Shown here: piece after piece, positions 1-7,319 of the stretch
Position numbering within the stretch: position 1 is the stretch's first letter
How the letters are laid out: each line of letters begins with the position of its first letter
Assembly (NCBI GenBank): GCA_004366215.1
Contig: SIRY01000169.1
Coordinates: 1 to 8,303, forward strand
Length of the DNA stretch: 8,303 bases
From: Actinomycetota bacterium
Lineage (GTDB): Bacteria > Actinomycetota > Acidimicrobiia > Acidimicrobiales > Acidimicrobiaceae
Direction: 5' to 3'
The notes under the pieces: generated by a model
Databases searched by the model: none
Told to the model about the DNA's origin: nothing
The model's input: the letters and a program-made list of their open reading frames with translations, nothing else
Position numbers and translations under genes: made by a program

Positions 1-23
1 GCATCGCTAGGTAAGGTGAGGGG

Positions 24-1358
24 GTGCACCGACTGCGCGTCTTGGCCGAAGCGAGCTGGCGCATCGTTCGGCACCTCGAGACGCGTGCGACCACGCTGCT
101 CACGAACGACGTCGTGACCTACGGCGCCTCCGCCCTCATGGCAGGACTCAACCTCGTCGTCGCGTCCGGCACCGACTACCGCCAGTGGGCGGCGTTCGCA
201 ACACCCGGCTACGTCGCTGCCCTGCTCGTGAGCTTGTTCGTCAGGCGTCGCGTCGAGGATCCGCTGCTCGCCGTGCGCGTGAGGCGCGTCATCGTGCTCG
301 GCGTGTTCGCCACCGTCGTCCTGGCTCCGCTCGCGACCGCCGTCTGGGACGGGGCACTCGGTCTGCCTGGCATTCACGCGCAGGCTGAGGTGGCGGTCAT
401 CGAGCGCTGCGCCGATCGTATGGTGCACGGCCACGACTGCTACCTCTCGCACCCGACGACCGCTGGGGTACCGATCTCCTCGACGACGACGATGGCCGAC
501 GCCAGCGCCTTCGTGCCATACCTGCCTGCGATGGGTCTCTTCGGGCTCCCGAACGGCCTCGGCCTGCCTGCAGGTCTGAGTGACGCACGCCTCTGGATGA
601 CAGGCTTCGCGATCGCCGTCCTCGTCGCAGCAGCAGCGCTCGCTCGGCTAGGTGCGACAGAGCGGTGGCGACTCTTCACGCTCATCGTCGTCCTGCCCTC
701 CGGCGCGCTGCCGATGACAACCGGCGGCGACGACTTGCCGGTTGTGGCGCTGCTCGTCGCCGGCCTCCTCCTCATCGAGACCCGGCCACGATCTGCCGGC
801 GTCGCCTTTGGGCTCGCGCTCGCCATGAAGCTCACCGCGTGGCCGATCGTCGGCCTCGTCCTGCTCAGTCGAGATCCGCTCGTGCACCGACGTCGCGTCG
901 CCGTCACGGCCCTCACCCTCGGGCTTGGAGTCACCGCACTCGGTGCGGCTTGGAATCCAGCAGCCTTCATCACGAACGAGCTACGCTTTCCGCTCGGCCT
1001 CACCGCCGTTCGCTCGCCCGCCCAGAGCCCCCTCCTCGGACAAGCCCTCGTCGAGCTCTTTCCTTCGTGGCACCACGTGATCGTCGCCGGCCTCCTCTGC
1101 GTCGGCGTCGGGCTCGCTGGGCTCATGGTGTGGGCCGCCTGGCCCCTCAGCCTCGATCGCGCGATCCTCCTCGCTGCAGCGGTGGTTGCGCTCGCAACGA
1201 TCCTCGCGCCTCACACCCGCTTTGGCTACTTGCTCTACTCGTTCGACCTCGTTGCGGTGCTCGTGGTTCGACGCCCGCGGCGTCCTGTGCGCGCCGGCCG
1301 CCGGCGCCCAGCGAGGCCTTCCTGCGTCACGAGCGTCGTCGGCTCCACCTCCCCCTGA
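24..1358 (+). CDS. GT87/DUF2029-like polytopic membrane protein, putative GT-C glycosyltransferase
   Basis: This 444-residue protein is strongly hydrophobic, with about 9-11 likely membrane segments (for example 33-48, 61-74, 88-106, 192-208, 217-231, 237-251, 257-282, 292-309, 352-373, 379-395 and 402-416). Several features recall the GT87/DUF2029 family. There is an extracytoplasmic loop after the early segments with GHDCY (136-140) and FVPYLP (163-168), like the usual G-x-D-x-Y and YxP elements. GGDDLP follows at 234-239, then an AGxAFGLALAMKLTAWP stretch (258-273), then RFGYLLY (399-405). GT87 enzymes transfer mannose or related sugars from polyprenyl-phosphate donors on the outer face of the membrane. 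The substrate cannot be read here. The start is GTG at 24, preceded by a G-rich AAGGTGAGG; an in-frame TAA at 12-14 prevents a longer N-terminus. The C-terminal tail (417-444) is Arg/Pro-rich and probably cytoplasmic. The gene converges on the DUF1634 gene. Family assignment is by motif memory only. Confidence 0.6.
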   Translation: MHRLRVLAEASWRIVRHLETRATTLLTNDVVTYGASALMAGLNLVVASGTDYRQWAAFATPGYVAALLVSLFVRRRVEDPLLAVRVRRVIVLGVFATVVLAPLATAVWDGALGLPGIHAQAEVAVIERCADRMVHGHDCYLSHPTTAGVPISSTTTMADASAFVPYLPAMGLFGLPNGLGLPAGLSDARLWMTGFAIAVLVAAAALARLGATERWRLFTLIVVLPSGALPMTTGGDDLPVVALLVAGLLLIETRPRSAGVAFGLALAMKLTAWPIVGLVLLSRDPLVHRRRVAVTALTLGLGVTALGAAWNPAAFITNELRFPLGLTAVRSPAQSPLLGQALVELFPSWHHVIVAGLLCVGVGLAGLMVWAAWPLSLDRAILLAAAVVALATILAPHTRFGYLLYSFDLVAVLVVRRPRRPVRAGRRRPARPSCVTSVVGSTSP

Positions 1359-1361
1359 GGT

Positions 1362-1398
1362 GCCGCGGAGGCAGCCTCGCGAGCGAGAGCGTCGCGGC
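1362..1398. terminator. GC-rich inverted repeat between convergent genes, possible terminator
   Basis: The 43-base gap between the two convergent stop codons contains GCCGCG (1362-1367) matched by CGCGGC (1393-1398). Inside these arms lie smaller dyads, GAGGC-A-GCCTC (1368-1378) and CTCGC-GA-GCGAG (1376-1387). The position suits a bidirectional terminator, but there is no T-tract on either side, so a classical intrinsic terminator is not shown. It may simply be high-GC self-complementarity. Confidence 0.3.
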
Positions 1399-1401
1399 GA
1401 G

Positions 1402-1809
1402 CTAGAGCGCGACCGTCGCGACGAGCAGGATGAGGACGACGACGAGCGCGATCACGCCGATGCGGAGATCCCGCGCAGCGAGGAACCCGCCCGCAGCCAC
1501 GATGGCTCCGACGATCGGGCTCGCGAGGATGACCACGACACCGAGCAGGACGACGCCCGCTGCACTGCCGTGGCGCAGCGCCCTCACGAGTCCCTCGATG
1601 CCGACCGGAAACCGCGCGTGACGTCCGATGAGGGCGTGCAGCGGCACCTGTCCGGTCGTGTAACCCGGATGCCGCAGCAGCATGAGGACGAGGCCGACGA
1701 CGATGACGAGGACCCCGAGGCTCACGCCGACACCGAGTACCCGACCGACGACGTGCGCCGTACGATGCGCGTCACGCGCCGTCGTGGCTCGGGAGGTCGC
1801 GCCGCTCAC
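1402..1809 (-). CDS. DUF1634 family membrane protein, partner of the TSUP permease
   Basis: This is a 135-residue protein with three predicted membrane helices (about 22-45, 84-110 and 115-134). The first is joined to the second by a polar loop with a G-Y-T-T-G stretch (49-53). The second half, with ASPIVGAIVAAGGFLAARD (96-114) followed by a hydrophobic end, resembles the DUF1634 pattern of a helix ending in a TP-x-x-R-V-like turn, then an acidic ERD-like spot, then a last helix. DUF1634 proteins are commonly encoded directly after TauE/SafE permeases, as here. The GTG start overlaps the TSUP stop by four bases (GTGA), which implies coupled translation and probably a joint complex. Its function is unknown; an accessory or stabilising subunit of the exporter is an inference. 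No signal peptide or catalytic motif is visible. Confidence 0.75.
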   Translation of the reverse strand: MSGATSRATTARDAHRTAHVVGRVLGVGVSLGVLVIVVGLVLMLLRHPGYTTGQVPLHALIGRHARFPVGIEGLVRALRHGSAAGVVLLGVVVILASPIVGAIVAAGGFLAARDLRIGVIALVVVLILLVATVAL

Positions 1810-2648
1810 GCGAAGCCTTTCTGGAGCATCTCAATCGCAACGACGGCGAGCACGACGATGAAGAGGCGCTGGACGACGACCGCGTTGACGCTCGTGAGGA
1901 GGCGCGCTCCGAGGGTCGCGCCGCCGAGGACACCGATCGCGATCGGCGCGGCGATGAGCGGGTCGATCTGGCCACGCGAGAGGTAGATCGCTGCGCTCGC
2001 GGCCGCCGTGAGGCCGATCATGAAGCTGCTCGTCGCCGAGGCCACCTTCAGCGGCACCCCCATGAGCACGTCCATGGTGGGGACGTTGAGCGCCCCTGAT
2101 CCGATACCAAGCAACGCAGAGACGACGCCTGCACCGTACATCGCGACGAGCCCGAGGATGCTGCGGCGCACCTCGAAGTGCACCACCTGCCCCCCCTCAC
2201 CCACTGGAGCACTCGCGTTGAGCCCGAGGGCGTTCGCGACCGCGTCACTGTGACCCGCGCGAGGAGCAGCCTCGGGCCGCCGGCGCAGCATCGCTACCGC
2301 CGAGTAGCCAAGCACAGCCGCAAAGAGCACGAACAGCACGCGCGTCGGGACGTGGCGCGACACGAGCGCGCCCGTGATGGCGCCAAGCGTCGTCGCCACC
2401 GCGAGGAACAGTGCGAGGCGCAGGTGGACGAGGTCCCGACGCAGCAGGCGGGAGGCGCCGGTCGCCGAGGTCGCGATGACCGTCACGAGGCTCGCTCCGA
2501 CGGCCAGCCGAATGTCGACGTGGAAGACGAGCGTGAGTACCGGGACCACGATGACGCCGCCACCGAGGCCCACGAGGGACCCAAGCAGGCCCGCCACCGC
2601 CGCGACGAGCACGAGAACAAGGATGAAGAGGAGTGGTGTGATAGGCAC
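1806..2648 (-). CDS. TSUP family (TauE/SafE) sulfur-compound permease
   Basis: This 280-residue membrane protein has the inverted two-half layout of the TSUP family. Half one carries GLGGGVIVVPVL (28-39), and half two carries the matching GIGSGALNVP (181-190), followed by ASATSSFMIG (203-212). The halves are separated by a polar linker (about 121-160). Members move sulfite, sulfoacetate, thiosulfate or other small organosulfur anions across the cytoplasmic membrane, mostly as exporters; the substrate cannot be told from sequence. It starts at GTG 2648, preceded by AGGGG at a spacing of 7. A later in-frame GTG at 2612 would cut into the first helix, so it is less likely. It follows pheT after 24 bases and couples to DUF1634 by a GTGA overlap. 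A CsoR/CstR-like dyad and a good -10 box lie just upstream, so sulfur- or metal-responsive control is plausible. No regulator gene is in view. Confidence 0.85.
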   Translation of the reverse strand: MPITPLLFILVLVLVAAVAGLLGSLVGLGGGVIVVPVLTLVFHVDIRLAVGASLVTVIATSATGASRLLRRDLVHLRLALFLAVATTLGAITGALVSRHVPTRVLFVLFAAVLGYSAVAMLRRRPEAAPRAGHSDAVANALGLNASAPVGEGGQVVHFEVRRSILGLVAMYGAGVVSALLGIGSGALNVPTMDVLMGVPLKVASATSSFMIGLTAAASAAIYLSRGQIDPLIAAPIAIGVLGGATLGARLLTSVNAVVVQRLFIVVLAVVAIEMLQKGFA

Positions 2649-2649
2649 A

Positions 2650-2655
2650 AGTATA
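2650..2655 (-). promoter_or_regulatory. Possible -10 box (TATACT) at the TSUP gene
   Basis: On the minus strand TATACT matches the sigma-70 -10 consensus at five of six bases and overlaps one arm of the operator-like dyad, as in repressible promoters. No convincing -35 is seen 16-18 bases upstream. A transcript from it would begin near 2643, slightly inside the annotated GTG start, so either it is fortuitous or translation from this promoter starts downstream. Confidence 0.3.
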
Positions 2656-2668
2656 CCCCTACGGGTGT
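2653..2668. promoter_or_regulatory. CsoR/CstR-type operator-like dyad upstream of the TSUP gene
   Basis: On the plus strand ATACCC (2653-2658), CTAC and GGGTGT (2663-2668) form an imperfect inverted repeat with one mismatch in the six-base arms. The A-T-A-C-C-C ... G-G-G-T-A-T shape with a TAC centre is that of operators bound by the CsoR/CstR/RcnR family (copper, persulfide or nickel sensors). It lies in the short gap between pheT and the TSUP gene. CstR-type repressors are known to control tauE-like genes in staphylococci. Binding here is inferred. Confidence 0.5.
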
Positions 2669-2672
2669 CGCG

Positions 2673-5048
2673 CTAGGACGTCGGAGCGCTGCGAAGCCGC
2701 GCGCCGAGCGCCTCGCCGGCTCGGCGCGCGGCGTCGATCGCGTCGTGGAGCTGCTCGTCCGAGACGGGTCCCTCGGCTGCTGCGAGCCGAAGCCGAAAGC
2801 CGAGGAATCGGCGACCGTCGTGGCTGAAGTCATCGAAGATGCCAACGTCGCGCACCAGCCCCCCGAGCACGTCGTCGATACGAGCGGCGAGCTCGCTCGC
2901 AGCGACATCCCAGGGCACCTCGAACGAGAGGTCGAGCTCGCTCGCCTGGTGAACCTCGGGAGCTCGGAGTTCCACCTGTGACGTCGCGTTCCAGAGCCAC
3001 AGAGCGTCGAGCTCGAGGTAACCGTAGCGCCAGCGAGGGTTCACGCCACCCGCTCTGAAGACGGCCGGGTGGAGCTCGCCGACGACGCCAACCACCTCGT
3101 CGTCGACCTCGAGGCGGGCGCAGCGACCTGGGTGCAGCCTCGGCCAGCCCGTCCCGCCCTGGCCGAGGCGGAGCACAACGGTGTCGAGCGCGACGCCGAT
3201 CCGGGCACAGATGTCGCTCAACCAGCGGCCCGCTTCCGTACCCCCGTCGTGCGACGCGCCGACGAGGAGGCCGAGCCGCTCGCGCTCGATCACCTCCCCC
3301 CCGAGCCGCCAGAACACCGGCCCCAACTCGAACAGTCGGACCGGCTCGACGCGGCGGCGCAGCGAGCGGTCGAGCGCACCGAGGAGGCCAGCGAGCACCG
3401 TGGTGCGCAGCACGCTCTCCTCGGGACGGAGCGGGTTGCGAAGGACGGCCGGCTCGCGATCGCTGCCGAGCAGCGACTCAACCGCAGGGTCGACGAGGGT
3501 GACGCTCCACGCTTCGAACGCGCCACGGTCTGAGAGCAGCCGGCTCACCAGGCGCTCACGGCGCTGACGCTGGTTCGGACCGTCGCGGTGGGGCCCGACG
3601 AGCGACGCTGACGCCACAGCGTCGTAGCCCACCTGGCGCAGAGCCTCTTCGACCACGTCGGCAGCACCCTCGACGTCCGGCCGCCACGGGGGCACCGTGA
3701 CGACGTAGCCGTCCTCCTCGGGTTCGAGACCGAACCCCAACCGCTCGAGCCCTGCGCCGGGTCTCAACGCTTCGAGGACGACCGGGTCACCGCTGAGTCG
3801 CAGCACCGCCGTCGTCCTGAGCCGGATCCGCCGAGGCGCGGGCAGCTCCCCCGCCTCAGCGACGCGACGGACGGTACGGCACCCGACCACCTGCCCGACG
3901 CGGCGTGCTACCGCCTCGAGGACGCTTGGGTCGACCCCGCGCTCGAAGCGCCACGACGCTTCGGTTCGCAGGCCGCTCCGACGCGACGCCTGCGCGATGC
4001 GCTCGCGGACGAAGGCGGCCACCTCGAGGAGCACCTCCCGGGTCTGCGCCCCCACCTCGGTGTCGCGACCGCCCATGATGCCGGCGAGCCCGACGACCAC
4101 GTCCTCGCCGTCGACGATCACGAGCTCGCCGCCGGCGAGGACTCGCTCACGACCATCGAGGGTCACGAGCCGTTCGCCGCTGCGCGCACTCCGCACGCCC
4201 ACGATGCCGCCGCCGAGCCGCGCGCGATCGTAGGCGTGGGAGGGCTGCCCTGTCTCGAGCATGACCGCGTTCGTCGCGTCGACGATCGGGCTCACCGAGC
4301 GCACGCCAGCGAGCGCGAGCCACCGAGCGATGCGAGGGTCCAGGGTGAGGTCGTCGAGGGTGACGCTCGCGAGCACCAGGCGCTCAGCGGTACCCGGCTC
4401 GACCGTGACGTCGTCCACCTGCTCCCCCTCGAGGGTTCCCTCGAGGTCCGCGAAGGGGGCACGAAGCCGGGCGGCGAGGTCGCGGGCGATCCCACGAACG
4501 CCTGAAGCGTCTGGTCGGTTCGGCTCGACGGCGAGGTCGACGACCACCTCATCGTCGAGCCCGAGAGCTTCCGCGACGCTCTGACCAGGCTCGAGAGAGC
4601 GGGGCAGCAACGCCAGCCCGCCGGTGTCGGAGCCAAGGCCTGCTTCGAGCGGCGAGCAGAGCATGCCGTCTGAGCGCACGCCCCGCATGCTGCGCGCCTC
4701 GATGCGTACCCCCGTCGGCAGCGTCGTGCCTGGCAACGCCAAGGGGACGACGTCGTCGACCTCGAAGTTCCACGCGCCACAGACGACACGCCGCAGGACG
4801 TGAGCGCCGTCATCCACCTCGACGAGCCGAATCCGGTCGGCACCCTCGATGCGGTGGATCGCGCAGACTCGCGCAGCCACGATGCCACTCGACGGGGCCG
4901 GCGCCGCCTCGATCCCTTCGACGACGAGGCCGAGGGCGTCGAGGGTGCGCACGAGCCGACGCACCCCCTCGGCCTGCGGTCGGCGCTCGGTGACCCCCAA
5001 CGCCTCGAGCGGGCTGAACACGCTGAGCCATCCAAGCGGCAGCCTCAT
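2673..5048 (-). CDS. pheT: Phenylalanine--tRNA ligase beta subunit (PheT)
   Basis: This is the beta subunit of the cytoplasmic alpha2-beta2 phenylalanyl-tRNA synthetase, which charges tRNA-Phe and edits misacylated tyrosine. At 791 residues it is close to the usual length of about 800. The N-terminus (MRLPLGWLSVF) and a tRNA-binding OB domain (about 40-155) come first. The B3/B4 editing region follows (about 170-390), with EPNRPDASGVRGIARDLAA at 175-193, PIVDATNAVMLETGQPSHAYD at 254-274 and AGIMGG at 322-327. Next are B5 (about 405-480; PPWRPDVEGAADVVEE at 453-468), the catalytic-like core with LRNPLRPEESVLR (536-548) and RLFELGPVF (571-579), and a C-terminal FDX-ACB anticodon-binding domain (about 700-791). 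I chose ATG 5048 over GTG 5069: it is preceded by GGGGAG, matches the family's N-terminus, and forms an ATGA overlap with the pheS stop. The domain layout appears complete, with no frameshift seen. Confidence 0.97.
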   Translation of the reverse strand: MRLPLGWLSVFSPLEALGVTERRPQAEGVRRLVRTLDALGLVVEGIEAAPAPSSGIVAARVCAIHRIEGADRIRLVEVDDGAHVLRRVVCGAWNFEVDDVVPLALPGTTLPTGVRIEARSMRGVRSDGMLCSPLEAGLGSDTGGLALLPRSLEPGQSVAEALGLDDEVVVDLAVEPNRPDASGVRGIARDLAARLRAPFADLEGTLEGEQVDDVTVEPGTAERLVLASVTLDDLTLDPRIARWLALAGVRSVSPIVDATNAVMLETGQPSHAYDRARLGGGIVGVRSARSGERLVTLDGRERVLAGGELVIVDGEDVVVGLAGIMGGRDTEVGAQTREVLLEVAAFVRERIAQASRRSGLRTEASWRFERGVDPSVLEAVARRVGQVVGCRTVRRVAEAGELPAPRRIRLRTTAVLRLSGDPVVLEALRPGAGLERLGFGLEPEEDGYVVTVPPWRPDVEGAADVVEEALRQVGYDAVASASLVGPHRDGPNQRQRRERLVSRLLSDRGAFEAWSVTLVDPAVESLLGSDREPAVLRNPLRPEESVLRTTVLAGLLGALDRSLRRRVEPVRLFELGPVFWRLGGEVIERERLGLLVGASHDGGTEAGRWLSDICARIGVALDTVVLRLGQGGTGWPRLHPGRCARLEVDDEVVGVVGELHPAVFRAGGVNPRWRYGYLELDALWLWNATSQVELRAPEVHQASELDLSFEVPWDVAASELAARIDDVLGGLVRDVGIFDDFSHDGRRFLGFRLRLAAAEGPVSDEQLHDAIDAARRAGEALGARLRSAPTS

Positions 5049-6127
5049 GCCTCTCCCCTCGTCTGCCACAGCAGCCGTACGTCGTTGTCGGGCAGGATCC
5101 GCATGTCAGCGATGCCGTAGCGCATCTGCACGAGCCGATCGATGCCGAAGCCGAAGGCAAACCCAGAGACCGACGTCGGGTCGAGCCCCCCGGCCTCGAG
5201 GACCCGCTCGTGGACCATGCCCGCCCCGCCGAGCTCGATCCACCCGGTACCCGAGCAGGTGCGACACCCCTGACCTCCGCAGATCGTGCAGGTCACTTCG
5301 AACTCAGCGGAGGGCTCAGTGAACGGGAAGTACGCGGGACGTAGCCGCGAGGCGATGTGGGGGCCGAAGTAGGCCGACGTGAAGGCCTCGATGGTTCCCT
5401 TCAGGTGCGCGAAGCTGATGCCCTCGTCGACGACGAGCGCCTCGATCTGGTGAAAGGCGGGGGTGTGGCGAGCGTCTGGGGTATCGCGGCGGTAGACGCG
5501 TCCCGGAACGACGGCGTAGATAGGGAGTCGCCCCCGGCGCATGAGCCGAATCTGCGCAGGCGAGGTGTGCGTGCGAAGGAGCAGTGGCGGTGAGGCCGGC
5601 ACGTCGAGGTAGAAGGAGTCTTGCGCAGCGCGAGCCGGGTGGAACTCGGCCACGTTCAGCGCCTCAAAGTTGTGCCACTCGTCTTCGACCTCTGGGCCGG
5701 TCGCGACCTCGAATCCAAGACGCCAGAACACGTCCTCGAGCTCCATGCGCGCGCGTGCGACGAGGTGGCGTGCGCCCGTGCCGTCGAGGGCGCTACGAAC
5801 GAGTCCCGTCGTCGGGTCGGAACGTTCCGCTTGGAGCTGACGCTCGAGCTCCGCCTCGCGGACGCGGCGCCCTGCTCGCTCGAGTGCGTCGGTCACACGG
5901 CGGCGCGCATCTGAGACTGCTCGGCCGACGATCGAGCGCTGCGAGGGATCGAGGTCGCGCAGCGAGCGCGACAGCGTGGCGAGGAGGCTCGTCGGTCCAA
6001 TCGCAGCCTCTCGCACTCGCGCGAGGTCGAGTGACGACTCGACGGCCTCGAGCTCGGCGAGAACTCGCTCGACGTGTCCCGCGAGCGCGTCGATCGACGA
6101 CGCTGCACCCAGACCCTCTGCCTCCAT
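5045..6127 (-). CDS. pheS: Phenylalanine--tRNA ligase alpha subunit (PheS)
   Basis: This is the catalytic alpha subunit of phenylalanyl-tRNA synthetase, 360 residues, a class II aminoacyl-tRNA synthetase. The N-terminal part (1-110) is a charged, probably coiled-coil arm that contacts tRNA. The core follows: GFEVATGPEVEDEWHNFEAL (138-157, motif 1 region), RTHTSPAQIR (185-194), the motif 2 region with GRVYRRDTPDARHTPAFHQIE (209-229), and motif 3 with GFGIDRLVQMRYGI (326-339). Four cysteines (280, 283, 288, 291) form the small zinc-finger-like insert seen in many bacterial PheS proteins. The usual His-Pro before the core reads His-Leu (121-122). I chose ATG 6127 because GGGAG lies six bases upstream; GTG 6145 has no clear ribosome binding site and would add six residues. 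The gene ends in an ATGA overlap with pheT, so the two subunits should be made in step. Confidence 0.97.
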   Translation of the reverse strand: MEAEGLGAASSIDALAGHVERVLAELEAVESSLDLARVREAAIGPTSLLATLSRSLRDLDPSQRSIVGRAVSDARRRVTDALERAGRRVREAELERQLQAERSDPTTGLVRSALDGTGARHLVARARMELEDVFWRLGFEVATGPEVEDEWHNFEALNVAEFHPARAAQDSFYLDVPASPPLLLRTHTSPAQIRLMRRGRLPIYAVVPGRVYRRDTPDARHTPAFHQIEALVVDEGISFAHLKGTIEAFTSAYFGPHIASRLRPAYFPFTEPSAEFEVTCTICGGQGCRTCSGTGWIELGGAGMVHERVLEAGGLDPTSVSGFAFGFGIDRLVQMRYGIADMRILPDNDVRLLWQTRGEA

Positions 6128-6160
6128 GACCCTCTCCCGTCGCACGCCGCTACAGCCTGC

Positions 6161-6916
6161 TCAGGCTAGCTCCTCGTCAGCAGCTGGCTCGCCGAGGCCG
6201 AGGCTGACCCACAGCGCGAGCGCCCCTGCGACTGCAGCATTGAGCGACTCAAGACGCGGAGGCACGACGAGTGCGCGTCGGTCATCGAGTACCTCGCTGA
6301 GCGCCGCGCTCACGCCACGACCCTCGGAGCCGACGACGAGGACCTCGGGCGACGTCGCCCTCACGAGCCGCCGTGGTGCGCTCGGATCGAGGCCCACGAG
6401 TCGAAACCCTCGGGAGCGCAGCTCGCTCAGCGCCACGCCGAGTTCGTCCACCTCGCTGAGCACCACCCGCTCGAGTGCGCCAGCCGCGGCTCGAGCTGCC
6501 TTCGGCCCAAAGGGGTCTGCGCAGCCCGGTCCGAGGACGACCCCCACCGAGTCACTCAGCGCCGCCGCCGAGCGCACGAGGGTGCCCACGTTGCCGGGAT
6601 CCTGAACGCCGTCGAGCGCGACGACCGCCACAGAGCCTGCGAGCTCGGCGGTGGCCCGCACTCGGCGCTGAAGGACGCCGAGCGCCCCGCGCTCGAGCCC
6701 GGAGACGCTCAGGCGCTTGAACTCACGCTCGCTCACCACCACGGCGCGTTGGGCAACAGCCTCGAGATCAGCGAGCTCGTCGCGGTCGTGGACTGTGGTG
6801 ACGAGGAGCTCGATGGCGGCGCCTGCTGTAGCCGCCTCCCGGAGAAACCTCGCGCCCTCAAGCACGTAGCGCTGCTCGTGACGCCGAGCTGAGGCAGAGC
6901 GGGCGAGCCGACGCAC
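6161..6916 (-). CDS. TrmH/SpoU-family RNA 2'-O-methyltransferase
   Basis: This SPOUT-class enzyme uses S-adenosylmethionine to methylate a ribose 2'-OH in rRNA or tRNA. From GTG 6916 it is 251 residues. A substrate-binding domain (about 1-90, with YVLEGARFLREA at 17-28) precedes the SpoU catalytic domain. That domain carries motif 1, LDGVQDPGNVGTLVRSA (101-117, with the conserved Asn and Arg), motif 2, VVGSEGRGVS (194-203), and motif 3, VVPPRLESLNAAVAGALALW (217-236), which form the trefoil-knot cofactor site. The target nucleotide cannot be read. The start is uncertain. GTG 6916 lies 13 bases after rplT but lacks a clear ribosome binding site. TTG 6982, overlapping rplT, follows GGGAG, and CTG 6940 follows GAGGAG; both would restore the NPRVK-like N-terminus common in relatives. 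Genes of this family often sit between rplT and pheS in high-GC bacteria. Confidence 0.9.
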   Translation of the reverse strand: MRRLARSASARRHEQRYVLEGARFLREAATAGAAIELLVTTVHDRDELADLEAVAQRAVVVSEREFKRLSVSGLERGALGVLQRRVRATAELAGSVAVVALDGVQDPGNVGTLVRSAAALSDSVGVVLGPGCADPFGPKAARAAAGALERVVLSEVDELGVALSELRSRGFRLVGLDPSAPRRLVRATSPEVLVVGSEGRGVSAALSEVLDDRRALVVPPRLESLNAAVAGALALWVSLGLGEPAADEELA

Positions 6917-6929
6917 CCAGGCGCGCAGC

Positions 6930-7298
6930 TCAGGACGCAGCGCGCTCCTCGCTGGTCGCTGCGAGCCGGACGAGCGCCGCAAAGGCTCCCGGACGTCGCA
7001 CCGCAAGGTCAGCGAGCACACGACGATCGAGCGCGACGCCGTGGCGACGCAGGCCCGCCATGAAGCGGGAGTAGGTCGTGCCCTCAGCTCGCGCTGCCGC
7101 GTTGATTCGCTGGATCCACAGCCGCCGAAACTCCCCCTTGCGCGCGCGACGATCTCGGTATGCGTACTGGAGCGAGTGCATGACCTGCTCGTGCGCCGCT
7201 CGGTACGCACGGCTCTTGTTGCCGTAGTACCCCTTGGCAAGCTCCAGGACCGCGCGACGATGCTTGCGACCGTGCAGGGAGCGCTTGACCCGTGCCAC
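6930..7298 (-). CDS. rplT: 50S ribosomal protein L20
   Basis: This 122-residue protein binds 23S rRNA early in large-subunit assembly and in several bacteria also represses its own operon by binding the mRNA. The sequence is typical L20: MARVKR at the start, then [21 protein letters not shown] (13-33), [20 protein letters not shown] (45-64), INAAAR (65-70) and a helical C-terminal domain. The N-terminus is rich in Arg and Lys, as expected of an rRNA-binding tail. The start is GTG 7298, with a near-perfect Shine-Dalgarno AAGGAGG (7306-7312) at a spacing of seven; the lysine/arginine-rich MARVKR start supports it. It follows rpmI after 21 bases. The last codons overlap possible starts of the downstream methyltransferase gene. 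Confidence 0.97.
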   Translation of the reverse strand: MARVKRSLHGRKHRRAVLELAKGYYGNKSRAYRAAHEQVMHSLQYAYRDRRARKGEFRRLWIQRINAAARAEGTTYSRFMAGLRRHGVALDRRVLADLAVRRPGAFAALVRLAATSEERAAS

Positions 7299-7319
7299 CC
7301 GAACGCCTCCTTCCCGTGT

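Noticed and set aside
440..1126. Minus-strand open frame of 228 codons inside the GT87-like gene
   Set aside because: Ser/Arg/Pro-rich shadow composition; the opposite strand codes a coherent membrane protein with family motifs.
1359..1401. Classical intrinsic terminator between the convergent genes
   Set aside because: The inverted repeat is present but no T-tract follows on either strand, so it is listed only as a low-confidence possibility.
1186..1986. Long plus-strand open frame over the DUF1634 gene
   Set aside because: The product is an Asp/Glu/Arg-rich low-complexity chain, the mark of antisense reading of a GC-rich membrane-protein gene.
2178..2981. Plus-strand open frame of 267 codons over TSUP and the pheT 3' end
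   Set aside because: It is highly charged with no domain features and is antisense to two well-supported genes.
4292..5035. Minus-strand open frame of 247 codons in another frame of pheT
   Set aside because: Ser/Arg-rich frame-shifted shadow of a complete pheT.
5067..5069. GTG as the pheT start
   Set aside because: It adds seven residues not typical of PheT; ATG 5048 has a good ribosome binding site and an ATGA overlap with pheS.
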